Notes under the pieces: generated by a model
Databases searched by the model: none
What the model was told of the DNA's origin: nothing
The model's input: the letters and a program-made list of their open reading frames with translations, nothing else
Made by a program: the position numbers and the translations under genes
Source: Pristionchus mayeri
Taxonomy: Eukaryota; Nematoda; Chromadorea; Rhabditida; Neodiplogasteridae
NCBI GenBank assembly: GCA_036245805.1
Contig: BTRK01000001.1
Span: 20,033,087 to 20,097,086, forward strand
Reading direction: 5' to 3'
Length of the DNA: 64,000 nucleotides
In this document: positions 35,525-46,950 of the stretch, piece by piece
Position numbering within the stretch: position 1 is the first letter of the stretch
Layout of the letters: every line of letters begins with the position of its first letter

Positions 35525-37228
35525 TGGTCTACCCAAGTAATCGATGGATTACCGTATCTCCGCCCCCGATTCCTTCACAGTTGCCCGCTGATCGCCTTGC
35601 CAATGCATCTCTCTCCGTGACTCGCCCCTCTCTTTCTCGCCCTCTTTCACACTTTTAGATGCCCATCCCCGTCCCAATCAGCTTTCCCCTCCCCGTGCAA
35701 TTTACTAGTATCTCAGTGACTATTCGAGACCAGAATCCTTCCAATCCCCCTCCCCCTTTTCCCATTCCATTTCTCGCCTGAAAGGACTCCAAGTCTCTTC
35801 CTCACTTTTCGGATATTATTTTTATTATCGTATTGGTGCCTCACGCCTTATATATAGTATACATAGTGTACATAAATTGGCCCGCCCTTTCTCTCCCTCT
35901 CATCCTCTTCCTTCCTCTTCTGTGCTATGATACTTCTCCTTCGTCTCTGCTTCCTGTGTCCTATCGCTTCCCTTCCTCCTCCTTCTCCGCATTCCAGTTA
36001 CGAGCTGAAGACACTGTAAGATGCGATGGTCGATGGACTATCGATTACTCGCAACCTCTCATCTAATATTCCCTCCTCCCCACATTCCTCATCGCTACTG
36101 AGATTCGTCCCAGACACCTCGTTCACTTGCTTCCCCCTCCCTCCCTTCCCTTCCTTCCTTCCCTCTCTCCCCTCCTCACTTTCTCCTAGGTGTCTCATTG
36201 TGTGAATGTCTTTATTTCCATCACCAGGTCCTATTATTCTTCGCTAGTAACTTTTGACTATGTAAGAGCTTAACCGACTCCGCCTTTTGTTCGTTATTAC
36301 AATACTTTTAATCTAATTTGCAATAGCTGGGTGCATGCTTGTGTGACTCGTGTTAATCGCATCGATAACTGACTCTACCGTAGGCCGACGCGATCTCATC
36401 GATCGGTCTGTTCACCCCCCCCCCTTATTCGGGTCACTTCCAGTGTTGGCACCCCCTTTCCCTTGCTCGCTCGGTTAAGATCAAAGATCAGCCGAATGCC
36501 TCTTGTTCCATCTGTCACATTATTCATTCCGCTGATTTTTTCAATTTTATTATCGCCTGTTTCGGACCCAATCACAGCTTTAACCTGACCTCTCTTTCCT
36601 CCCCTCTCTATTTCGTCTCATTTCGCAGTAGGAAGCACAATTGACATGAAACAAGTGCAAGATGTAACTCTGCAAGCTGTTGTAGATTCCAGTGTAGCTG
36701 TTAGATGGACCCCGTCGTTAATTTGTAATGATCAATAAATCAATACCATCCTTTTTGCATCCATTCATCACTTGAATTTTCCTAAAACCTCGGATAAATG
36801 CTTCGAAAGTTTTTTCGCGATGTGTAGTGTAGTGTGATAACGTAGAGCGTCCGATGTCGCCGAGAATATCATTTATTACTGTTTTATATGGTGTGAATCG
36901 GCAAAGATATGTTGATTTTCTCAAAGGTAGATCATTGAGCTTTTGTGGTGCGTCGAGTGAGTTGGTTATTCGAGATTTCCAACTAGTCGCCCATTCGCAC
37001 CACCGGCTCCCGCGAGTTTGGCACAGTTGGAGCTTTTTTCTCATGTTTTTATCATGAGATTGTTTTATATTGGCCTTCTTTTCGCCTCTTGATTAGCACT
37101 CATTATTATTGCACAAAACGGAGCTATCTCAAGGCGTTTCGCTCTTGTGTTGCTCATCCTCTGCTCCTAGTTCTTATTTCCGGGCTATTTTCACAATATC
37201 ATTTTTTACCTTCAACGATATTAGCAGG
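35525..37228. other. TBC1D24 3' UTR and intergenic spacer before MPDU1
   Basis: Pyrimidine-rich to about 36200, with a C10 run at 36415-36424. AATAAA at 36734-36739 is the likeliest TBC1D24 3' end signal. No gene is supported: the open frames at 35833-36066 and 36718-37044 have no motif and reflect base bias. A T-rich tract and TTAGCAG directly precede the next ATG. Confidence 0.55.
36734..36739 (+). terminator. AATAAA polyadenylation signal candidate for TBC1D24
   Basis: First clear AATAAA after the TBC1D24 stop, 1.2 kb downstream and about 490 nt before the MPDU1 start. Confidence 0.4.
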
Positions 37229-39561
37229 ATGGCGTCACTGGTGAAGGAGACGTTCACTCGCGGAGTCTCGTACGTCTTCCCCGGGAAGTGCTTCGACGAG
37301 CTGGTCGTCAAATTCCACTTCGACAACAGTCAGTTTCCCGTTTCATCCTCGTCTCTTGATTCGTTGTTTCATTCAACGGGCAATAGGAGACGCGGTTGCA
37401 TTAGAATAATAAACATACTTAGTTCTGTGATTTGTACCGAAATTCTCTTATTTCGATCGATCTTCTCGAAAGGGTCAAAGTATCGTGAATTTATGGGTGA
37501 TCGTTATCACCACTTTGATCGCCGACTTCATTGGCTTTTTTTCAATATGAGTTGTCGATTGTAACTGAGACGGTTAGAGCTATCGACAGTTTTGGTATTC
37601 GTTTTAATGGCAGGGAAGATGCACAATCAATAACCGATCGATAATTGTTGCTTGAGGTGCGTGCACGTCTCTGGTGCTGTCCCGTCTGCTGGGTCTGGCC
37701 ATCACTGCCGGTTCATGCATGCTCTTCTTCCCCCAGATCGCCAAGATCCACGCGGCCAAGTCGGCGCAAGGTACGGGAGAGCATACTGCGAACACTTAGT
37801 ACAGAGTGCAATTTCAATTAATTCTGGTGAAAAGGCAATTCTATTTTCGGCCTTCCGTAGGCTCCAGAATGCCACGGTAACTGAGTCAGTCGAGTGATTC
37901 AACGGGCATTCCATCAATGGATGTAACAGGCGAAGAGGGTTGGACATTGAGGAAGTAGGAGCACAATTTTATTTAAGGTCTCTCGCTGTGCGCGCAGCTT
38001 CTGGCACTGCTGGGTGCGGCATCGACTGCAGCCTACTCCTACTCGAAGGGATTCGTATTCGGGTACGGCATTGAGTATATATTGTATCGATTTCCCAGCC
38101 ATTAAATTGTTTTAAATTGTGTTCTTCCTTGCAATTGGGAAATGCCTTTAATAATGGCCGAATGGCGAACCGGTGATTCATTGTTTCACATATTTTGCTT
38201 CAAAAAGCTGCTCCTGTAATTAGAGGAAGAGACTGGTTAATTAGACTTAAATGTGAACTGGGTGGATTCGAGGTTCACCTATGTGATTGCAGTCAATGGG
38301 GCGACTCCTTCTTCGTGACTCTCCAAGTGATCGTGATGGTGATGCAGATCCTCTACTACTCACCCAACAAGGCGTACGTGCTCCCTAATTATTTTTGTAT
38401 TTATTGTTTCGATTGAAAGATTTCCTATAATTGACTTGTGCCGTGTGGTCACGATACTTGGCAATTCGCTGAAATGTTAATCAGTCTTGTTAGTAGTATT
38501 TTTTTTCATTTTTCAACTGCTATAATATTTTTATCGCAAACCTGAGGACTCACTGAAACATGAATCGCCCTTTCCAGTTACACGTTCCCGTTCTTCTCGC
38601 TGTGCTGGGCCGGATTCTTCGCCATTCAGGGTTAGTATTTCGCTAAATATTTCATTGTTTTAATTATATACTGCTGTCAATACTTTTAAAAAATATTATT
38701 ATTACTTTATACTCAATTGTGAGCTCGGATGGCGGTGGCCATAGATGAAAGATCAACGCTCCTTCCTCCAGGTGGCTACGTGCCGATGCAGGTACTCGTG
38801 TGGCTGCAGGCTGCAGGCATTCCCATCGTCGTCGTCAGCAAGGTTGATCTTTGATCCTTGATCCTTGATATCGTAGTCTTGATACTCCTATATTGCGGGC
38901 ACTTTGGCGATCTTGTTCGCCTATGAATTGAACTACTCAGTGCCTGAATTCGTAGTGCAGAAATTACCAAAATTATTTTTCCATATCTGTTCTCGCCCCT
39001 AGTATCGGGAGTTAAACCGAAATGTGGGAAGAAGTAGCATGTGATTGGCAGGGTCTTCAAATGTGGGAGTGTCACTCTACCCGCTCCACTGGTGTCCTCT
39101 CCATCATCTCCGTTGTGATGCAACTGGGAGGAACCGTCGCCAGAGTATTCACTTCCGTCAAGGTACGGTAGAGGGAGATGGGAGGGTACGGTAGGGAAAA
39201 CAATCGGGAATATTACTGTAGAGGAATCACGTGATAATTGTATGAAGGAAATGTGAAATTAATCACTGCTCCTATATGCCACCTTGGCATAACATACTGG
39301 TGAAACAAGAATCCTATTGTCTTAGAAGGCACATGTGGAATTCCATGCCCCTACAAACTTTCGATACAATAAAATCATGGAGAGCAGTATAATCGATGGC
39401 TGCATTATACAGTACCCCTCTCGAGGTCTTCGTTGCAGGAGACAGGTGATCCCCTGCTCATCGGTGGATTCGCCATCGCGGCCTTCCTCAACGCCGTGAT
39501 CTTCGCCCAATTCTTCATCTACGGATCCTCGAAGAAGGACGAGAAGAAGAAGAAGCAGTAA
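37229..39561 (+). CDS. MPDU1: MPDU1-type mannose-P-dolichol utilization protein (PQ-loop family)
   Basis: MPDU1 is an ER membrane protein needed for use of dolichol-phosphate-mannose and -glucose in glycan assembly. Exons: 37229-37328, 37657-37770, 37978-38062, 38293-38373, 38578-38630, 38772-38842, 39052-39162, 39439-39561 (TAA); 738 nt, 245 residues (human 247). Landmarks: PGKCFDELVVKF, then a first PQ-loop with the Pro-Gln pair at residues 59-60 (CMLFFPQIAKI, followed by AAKSAQGLS, human GAKSAEGLS), QWGDSFFVTLQ, WLQAAGIPIVVVSK, LGGTVARVFTSVKETGDPL (human FGGSLARIFTSIQETGDPL) and a Lys-rich end KKDEKKKKQ that fits an ER-retention tail. Seven hydrophobic segments are visible. The ATG follows a TTAGCAG acceptor by one base. 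Frame is kept at all seven junctions. Confidence 0.93.
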
Positions 39562-39651
39562 GGGAGTGGAATTGGCAGAGTGCCAAGTAGCTCCTGACAC
39601 CATTCATCGAGCTTCCTCCAGTCAAATCATCTTTTATTCAGATAATAACTT

Positions 39652-39657
39652 AATAAA
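39652..39657 (+). terminator. AATAAA polyadenylation signal of MPDU1
   Basis: 90 nt after the MPDU1 stop codon and 335 nt before the TIMM29 start codon. Confidence 0.7.
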
Positions 39658-39991
39658 ATATATTCTGATGCCGTAATAACGCGAGTATTTAGGTTGTGAC
39701 AGTGTGTTTTCTATTGTTCAAAGTAAAAACATTGTTCGTATTTATGCTCATTTGTTGCACAGGCATGTTATAAAGATGTTATTTATTCCGATTTTCTGTT
39801 TGATTAGAGCGATGGTTTGGACGTTTGAGTCGTCAGAATATCTGTGGGAGAGGGGATTTTTTTACATTTTTTGTAATAAGTAATTCTTTGATACATATTT
39901 GCTTTCTTCAACCATCTAGCTTTCGCATGACGTATCTGTTGAAATATTGAGCATCGTTCTCTCCCTTTTGCAACTCTAACATCTCCTTAGA

Positions 39992-42900
39992 ATGGCGACG
40001 GCGTCAGTCTCGTCGCGCGTCGGGGGATTCTTCCGTCGACAAGGGAAAAACTTCGTCGGATTCTGGAAGCAGTTGGGAGAGGACTACACAGTCACGGCCA
40101 AGGGAGTCGTCGATGAGGCGAAGGAGAAGCCGTGGAAGGCAGGTTAGCACACTTTCTACTTATTGAGGAACGACGTCCACTTCAGAACAATAGATGAAGA
40201 GATGGTGAAACAAAAATGTCCCAATTTTACAAATCCGTGAACTCATGTGGTTATTCGCGACTAAAATAGACAAAAACTTGCATAAATTGCATTATGTCCT
40301 TTAACTGAATATTGATATAAAATGTTGGAAGTAGTATACGAGATCAGACCGATTATCTTCCTGTAAGGATATCATATCTACTAATTCTGGCTCCTTATAT
40401 TGTGTATGTGACGTGACATCATGCGTAATAAAGGGTGCTTCACTGTCCTTCTAATTCTCCCCCTTTCAGTGGCGACGGGAGTGGTCGCGGGTGTGCTGGG
40501 ATACGCGTATTCGACGTGCCCCGATGAGCTGTCGATGTGGGATGATCTGAGGGAACGACGACAGCTCATGTCCACCGTGCCCGCATCAGAACACAGCAGG
40601 AAGACGGGTAGGAAGGGGAAGTATAGAGATTATTGATTAGTGAATATCGTGAGGGGTACGGTAATTACAGTCTATTCTTTGATTGCAGACGCGGAGCTGT
40701 CATTGAGGACAGCACTGGCGAATCAACGCCGTCTCGAGCACTTCAACCTCCTCTTCTTCTCGCTTCTCGTGAAGAGAGATTACGACACGCAGGTAGGGAC
40801 TCTCTTCAGTGGTTAGAGAGAGAGAGACGGGCTACAAAGAAGAAGAAGAAGAAGAAGAAGCGAGGCTGTGTTCGGCACTTCATTTCGTATCGTTGCGAGA
40901 TCAGGAGAGTAGGGAACATGTATGGAGTAGAGTTCCTTTTTTTCGAAGGCTGAATACTAGGCATACCCTTTAATGGCGTCTTCGAGAACGCAGTAAACTG
41001 AACACGTGTATCACGAGCCAGTGGAGGAGTGCGAGAACATTTTGAAGTTTTTAATTTCGAATTAGATCCTTATTATGTTGTAGTAATACCCTGGCGTGAT
41101 CATTTCGAAAAATATAGGTGATTGGTCCCAGAACCGGCTTTTAGGAATTTTCCGGTTTTGTACCTGGCTCCACTGTATTTCAGCTCCCAGAATAGCTAGA
41201 GAGCTCGCATTGGGCTCAAAATGAGCGGAAAATTATTCTGAACAAATTTTACGTTGACAGCTTTTTGAAATAATTCCAAATTCAAAAGATACTACTGAAA
41301 ATGCTAAATCCGAATATTTCAAAAAATGTGTTCTCCATCACGCAGGAAGCTTTCAGTGGATTTTTATTTCATAAAATGAAAGAAGAACCCCTCATACATC
41401 TAATAAAAATATAAAATCAAAAATCGAGAGGGGTTCATGTTTCGATATTTCGCATCAAAGTGTCATATTGGCGTAGCATCACAACAAATTCTGTCTAGTG
41501 AACCCTAACATTACATTCAATGGGAACTCGATGTGATTTATTAGTTTTCTCAATGTTATAATTAATTTTGTGTTGAAAAATTCAAAGTTTGGTAAAGTTG
41601 AAAAAATCGATTTTTTCACCCTCGATTATTGGCATTTTTACACATCTCGAAGTCACGAATCTTAATTCCACACAGGAAATAACTGAACACAAGTTTTAGT
41701 AGACCCCGAGATGAGTGAAAATATTTGAGAAACAACCCACTCAAACTTCATAATTCAGAGATTTATTCACGTGAGCATGCCCTCCCGAGAGTTAAGGAAA
41801 CATTGGAAGTTCATTTTTTGAACAGGGTTAATAGGTTATGAAATTGTTTTGAATTTCAATACAGGGTATATTATGTGATGATATCAAAAACGTTAGTAAT
41901 ACAGCAAATGATAACGGTTTGGGAAAAAAACGTAAAATGGGCCGTTCAGAAAATTTAGAATTTCCCGGAATTATGAAATATGCTAGGAATTCATTATTAG
42001 TTGAATATTTCTCGTCATTTGAGATATTTTCAGGTTGACAACTGATCGGTAGGTATGACCCTGGCCAAAAAATGAACTTCCAATATTTCCGAAACTCTCG
42101 GGTGGGCATGTTCATGTGAATTAATCTCTGAATTATGAAGTTTGAGTGGTTTGTTTCTCAAATATTTTCACTCGTCTCGGGGTCTACTAAAACTTATGTA
42201 CAGTTATTCTCTGTGTGTCATTACGATTCTTGACTTTCAGATGCGTAAAAATGTGATACATCGAAGATGAAAAAAAACGATTTTTTTAACTTCACCAAAC
42301 TTTGAATTTTTCAACACCAAATTAATTATAACATTGAGAAAACTAATAAATCACATCGAGTTCCCATTGAATGTAATGTTAGGGTTCACTAGACAGAATT
42401 TGTTGTGATGCTACGCCAATATGACACTTTGATGCGAAATATCGAAACATGAACCCCTCTCGATTTTTGATTTTATATTTTTCTTAGATGTATGAAGGGA
42501 TCTTCTTTCATTTTATGAAATAAAAATCCACTGTAAGTTTCCTGCGTGATGGAGAAAACATTTTTTGAAATATTCGGATTTAACATTTTAATTCATACCT
42601 TTTGAATTTGCAGTTATTTCAAAAAGCTGTCAACGTAAAATTTGTTCAGACTAATTTTCCGCTCATTTTGAGCCCAATGCGAGCTCTCTAGCTATTCTGG
42701 GAGCTGAAATACAGCGGAGCCAGGTACAAAACCGGAAAATTCCTAAAAGCCGGTTCTGGGACCTATCACCTATATTTTTCGAAATAATCACTCCAGGGTA
42801 TTACTACAACATGAGAAGGATCTAATTCGAAATTAAAAAATGTTCTCGAGAGGTCTCAACTGACTCGTGATACACGTGTGAAATTGAATTTGCAAAATTA

Positions 42901-45857
42901 CCGAGAAGAAGGTTCTATGAGAGACTTTTTGAGCCGGTGAACATATGCTTGGCATTAGCGAAAAATCAAATTCCTCCAAAATGTGTACACATGTAATACT
43001 TGGTAAGTACTACTCAGACGTGGCATATTTAGTGTTCTAGATCAAGGGTTCGGGAATGAGATATACTCTGGTTCAAAAATTTCATTTTTCGAATTTTGCC
43101 GTTTCGCTATGGATCTGATCGATTCATATCTCTAAAAATTCATAATATTCGCTTGAGTGCACCAACCAAGTTTCATCAGAATCGGATGAAAACTCGACGT
43201 GAAAACATCAATTTTCGATTAATATTATTTTTAGCTATTTCAGATATGGTGGTATTGACACTTTTTATTAGCTTGATTTGTAGCTCTCACTGATTACTGT
43301 TTACTATAAAATTTTGAGCGAAAAATAAAAATACATGTTTGGCGAAATTTTCGAAAACCCGAAAAATGTCAGTTCGTAATAAAGTTTCAGGCTACCGTAT
43401 CCTGTCATGAGAATGCTTCGCAAAACGGCGAACATTGATGAATTTTTGAATCATTTGGAATTTGACTGTTTCAGTGCTGATCCTATCTGACACAACAGAG
43501 AACAACTGAAATCATTCGATAATGTGCTGACATCGGTCAGAGGTGTGACACTTGTGTAATGGTGCATTTTACAAATTGCCTGAACTTATTGCCCATGTAG
43601 TTTTCTCACAAACTTTCATGAGCTATAGTCAATACTTGTATCGAAATTACGATTTCAATACATTTGAAGTGATAGCGGTCAATTACTGCAATTTGTAAAA
43701 TGCACCATTACACAAGTGTCACATCTCTGACCGATTTTAACACATTATCGAATGATTTCAGTTGTTCTATGTTATGTGCCAGTTAGGTTCTTCACTGAAA
43801 CAGTCAAATTCCAAATGATTCAAAAATTCATCAATGTTTGCCGATTTGCGAAGTATTCTCATTACAGGATACGGTAGCCTGAAACTTTATTACGAACTGA
43901 CTTTTTTCGGTTTTTCGAAAATTTCGCCAAACATGTATTTTTATTTTTCTCTCAAAATTTTATAGTAAACAGTAATCAGTGAGAGCTACAAATCAAGCTA
44001 ATAAAAAGTGTCAATACCACCATATCTGAAATAGCTAAAAATAATATTTATCGAAAATTGATGTTTTCACGTCGAGTTTTCATCCGATTCTGATGAAACT
44101 TGGTTGGTGCGAATACTCAAGCGAATATTATGAATTTTTAGAGATATGAATCGATCAGATCCATAGCGAAACGGCAAAATTCGAAAAATGAAATTTTTGA
44201 ACCAGAGTATATCTCATTCCCGAACCCTTGATCTAGAACACTAAATATGCCACGTCTGAGTAGTACTTACCAAGTATTACATGTGTACACATTTTGGAGG
44301 AATTTGATTTTTCGCTAATGCCAAGGGTATCTACAGATATGTTCACTCACTCAAAAAGTCTCTCCTATGCATCAACTCATTTTGATAGCAAGCACTAGGA
44401 CGTCTCTTGTTTTAGCCAAGTTAAAGGATTATTCCAGATGGTTGTTTACTGATATTTTCGTATTAGTAAGTGCATCCTACAAATGACACTATCGTAGGTG
44501 CGTATCTATCACACGCAGGATCCGAACATCAACTCATGGTGGATAACGTCCACACTAAAGTGAGTGCCATAAAGTACCGGATAATGTATCTGAGTTTACT
44601 GTTAATTAGTATCAATATTCTTTCTTTTAAATATCAGTTACTATACGCATAGGATGCACTATATCACGCCTCTCATGAGAGAATCGAGCTGGGCGTGGGA
44701 ATGGTGACATTGGTTCTAACCGGTTTTGGCCATCCTAAGGCATGCCTGAGTGACCCCCGAAGTCTTATTGTTCAGACTTCATTTTGGAGCTTCCTACACC
44801 GGGTCGCAATTCGGCATCACATACTTCAAGGGCCGATTTCTCGATAACGGTGATAGATTGAGCAAAATTGACCTCTGAGTGACCGCAACTCATTTTTCGA
44901 GCTCTATCGATCTATCTAAACCATTTTCTCTGAATCCGATTTTGAACAGTGGTACACTTCAGGGCATTTTTCTCAAAAATATAGGTGCACATGCAGCTCA
45001 AATTTTCTAAGTGAATGCAGCTCAGTGAGAGCTTTCAAATGAGTGGTTTGTCAACAAAATACGGACACGGTGGTGAGAGTTTCGCCCCTTTTACATGTTT
45101 CGATAATTTGAAGGCACTAATTCTTCGCACACCGCACTTTTTTTTGGAATTAGGGAATAGTGAGAACAATGGGGGAGTGAGGGACAAAGGGATAATTTCA
45201 CTTTGCTCTCTCAAAAACGCGCGGTGTGGCGAGGAATTACTGCCTTCAAATCATCGAAAAACGTAAAAGGGGCGAAACTCTCACCACCGTCTCCTTATTT
45301 TGTTGGCAAACCACTCATTTGATAGATCTCGCTGAGCTGCATTCACTTAGAAAATTTGAGCTGCATGTGCACCTACATTTTTTAGAAAAATGCCCTGAAG
45401 TGTACCACTGTTCAAAATCGGATTCAGAGAAAATGGTTTAGAGCTCAAAAAATGAGTCGGGGTCACTCAGAGGTCAATTTTGGTCACTCACTCTATCACC
45501 TTTTTCGAGAAATCGTCCCTTGAAGTAGGTGATGCCGAATTGCAACCCGGTGTAGGAAGCTCCACAATGAAGCCTGCACAATAAGACTTCAAGGGTCACT
45601 CAGGCATGCCTTAGGATGGCTAAAACCGGTTAGAACTCAATTCACGATATTCCTCCATTCCCATGAATGGCAAATCCAGCTCGATTCTCTCATGAGAGGC
45701 GTGATATTGATTCCTACCCTCCCTCTCAATCTCTCTTTCTCATCGCAGGAACATAATGGACGTGGGTGTATTCGGTCGATGGTACCATCTGGAGAGGGCC
45801 TTCGTCGACTATGACATCAACGAGGAGGAAGTCTTCCCCGAAGAGACCACCCAGTAG
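39992..45857 (+). CDS. TIMM29: TIMM29-type subunit of the mitochondrial TIM22 import complex
   Basis: Tim29 is a metazoan inner-membrane subunit of the TIM22 carrier translocase. Exons: 39992-40142, 40470-40607, 40689-40792, 44498-44559, 45749-45857 (TAG); 564 nt, 187 residues (human 260). The N-terminus is basic with Ser/Arg (SSRVGGFFRRQG), as for a matrix-targeting signal. A membrane span lies at about 51-66 (VATGVVAGVLGYAY). The best family signature is in exons 4-5: DTQVRIYHTQDPN, then NIMDVGVFGRWYHLERAFVD and DYDINEEEVF, against human LDVGFVGRWW and CDINDDEF. Exon 4 is only 62 nt and I placed it because exons 3 and 5 are out of phase without it. Introns 3 and 4 hold three palindromes. 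The ATG follows CTCCTTAG by one base and lies 430 bp after MPDU1, so the two may share an operon. Confidence 0.87.
40837..40860 (+). repeat. (AAG)8 microsatellite
   Basis: Eight perfect AAG triplets in TIMM29 intron 3, 45 nt after exon 3. Confidence 0.95.
41003..42878. repeat. 1.9-kb palindrome in TIMM29 intron 3
   Basis: Arms of about 825 bp (41003 to about 41829 and about 42054-42878), spacer about 225 bp. The ends read CACGTGTATCACGA and TCGTGATACACGTG. The arms include AGAACCGGCTTTTAG and its complement. No transposase frame. Differences between arms are scattered substitutions and small indels. Confidence 0.9.
42919..44364. repeat. 1.4-kb palindrome in TIMM29 intron 3
   Basis: Begins 41 bp after the preceding palindrome. 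Arms of about 660-680 bp (42919 to about 43580 and about 43689-44364). Outer ends are GAGAGACTTTTTGAG and CTCAAAAAGTCTCTC. Inner parts include GTGTACACATG and TTCGCTATGGATCTG with their complements. It ends 133 bp before TIMM29 exon 4. Confidence 0.9.
44661..45707. repeat. 1.0-kb palindrome filling TIMM29 intron 4
   Basis: Starts 101 bp after exon 4 and ends 41 bp before exon 5, so it makes up almost the whole intron. Arms of about 475-490 bp, spacer about 80 bp. Ends: ATATCACGCCTCTCATGAGA and the complement. The arms contain GGCATGCCT and ACCGGTT palindromic words. No coding frame of note. Confidence 0.9.
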
Positions 45858-46288
45858 AAAAGAAGAATATAGAGCCAGTTATCAGAGAGCGATCTGTGAT
45901 CTCATACCTATTCGTTTTGTTACACTTTTGTTTGATGATTGTTCGCATAGAATGAATAATTCCTCTTTTTAAAGATTTAAAAGTGCGTGTTTTTTGCCAT
46001 TTCAAAATTTGATCTTTGAACGTGTTTAACTATTATCCACGTAGCCAACGAAGATACTTTCCTGTTTTACTAATGCACTTTCCTGCTTCAGCGCCTGGCC
46101 CCGCCCCCTTTTCTCCTGCCACCTCCCTAACCCTTCCTTCTCGTAAAGCTTAGGCGTAGACTCAGGCTAAATTACTAGGAGGGGCAGGTTTCCATCCCTA
46201 TGATCGTTCTCGGCCCCGCTCCTGCTCTGGGGGCGGGGATAGGGGGGCGTGTCCTGGCGCGGAACTAGGAAAGTCCCATTGTTTTCCC
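45858..46288. other. Spacer between TIMM29 and the histone array
   Basis: No gene seen. Begins AT-rich (TIMM29 3' UTR, no AATAAA found) and turns GC-rich from about 46090, with GC boxes such as CCCCGCCCCC and GGGGGCGGGG. Homology to the repeated H2A upstream region begins abruptly at 46289, which I take as the left edge of the array. Confidence 0.6.
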
Positions 46289-46508
46289 TCGAGTATCGCT
46301 AGAAAAGTAGCCACGTTAACCGTACGAGGGTTTCGGGAAAGCATTGCTAGCCTTCCCTCGGTTTGGCGCTAGGGCGTGAGCCTACACTAGGGGACGCGCA
46401 TTTTCCCGCTCAAAAGGGGGCGGAGGGTGTCCTCGCCTCTCTGATATAAAGGGGGCTCCTGTCTGTGTCTCATCTTACGTTCGTGAACTCGAGCAATCAA
46501 TAGTCATC
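46289..46508 (+). promoter_or_regulatory. H2A promoter, left-most copy
   Basis: 220 bp that match the other H2A promoters except for two substitutions in the GCGCTAGGGCGTGAGCC stretch. Elements in order: that module with CTACACTAGGGGACG, an E2F-like TTTTCCCGC at 46401-46409, a GGGGGCGGAGGGTGTCCTCG box, and TATAAA at 46445-46450, 59 nt before the ATG. Same elements occur before the H2A copies at 48833, 52054, 55275, 58496 and 61717. Confidence 0.85.
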
Positions 46509-46892
46509 ATGTCTGGACGCGGAAAGGGAGGAAAGGCGAAGAGCGGAGGAAAGGCCAAGTCCCGCTCGTCTCGTGCCGGTCTGCAGTTCCCCGTGGGACG
46601 TCTCCACCGCATGCTGCGCAAGGGCAACTACGCCCAGCGTGTCGGAGCCGGAGCCCCGGTGTACCTCGCTGCCGTCCTCGAGTACCTCGCCGCTGAGGTT
46701 CTTGAGCTCGCTGGCAACGCTGCCCGTGACAACAAGAAGACCAGAATCAACCCCCGCCATCTCCAGCTCGCCGTCAGAAACGACGAGGAGCTGAACAAGC
46801 TCATGGCTGGTGTCACCATCGCCCAAGGAGGAGTTCTCCCCAACATCAACTCCGTGCTTCTTCCCAAGAAGACCGCCGGAGACAAGGAGTAA
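46509..46892 (+). CDS. H2A: Histone H2A, in the damaged first unit
   Basis: Core histone that pairs with H2B in the nucleosome. 127 codons with Met, starting [20 protein letters not shown], with the histone-fold [14 protein letters not shown] and the acidic-patch region [20 protein letters not shown], and ending [11 protein letters not shown]. It lacks the SQ(E/D)F tail of H2A.X and the H2A.Z signatures, so it is a canonical replication-dependent form. Intronless and followed by a stem-loop at 46935-46950. Beyond the stem-loop its 3' flank is that of H4, not H2A, and the next gene is H3, showing that an H4 gene has been lost. GC-rich codons, like the other array genes. Confidence 0.98.
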   Translation: MSGRGKGGKAKSGGKAKSRSSRAGLQFPVGRLHRMLRKGNYAQRVGAGAPVYLAAVLEYLAAEVLELAGNAARDNKKTRINPRHLQLAVRNDEELNKLMAGVTIAQGGVLPNINSVLLPKKTAGDKE

Positions 46893-46934
46893 ACCCTTGA
46901 TGGCTGCTCAACACGGCTAACCCCAGAACCCAAC

Positions 46935-46950
46935 GGCCCTCTTTAGGGCC
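46935..46950 (+). terminator. Histone 3' stem-loop, first H2A (hybrid H2A/H4 flank)
   Basis: GGCCCT-CTTT-AGGGCC: six-pair stem, four-base loop starting with C as in nematodes. It is bound by SLBP for 3' end formation of non-polyadenylated histone mRNA. The 35 bp 46919-46953 around it are common to H2A and H4 flanks and contain the deletion junction. An AATAAA lies further on (about 47002). Confidence 0.95.
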
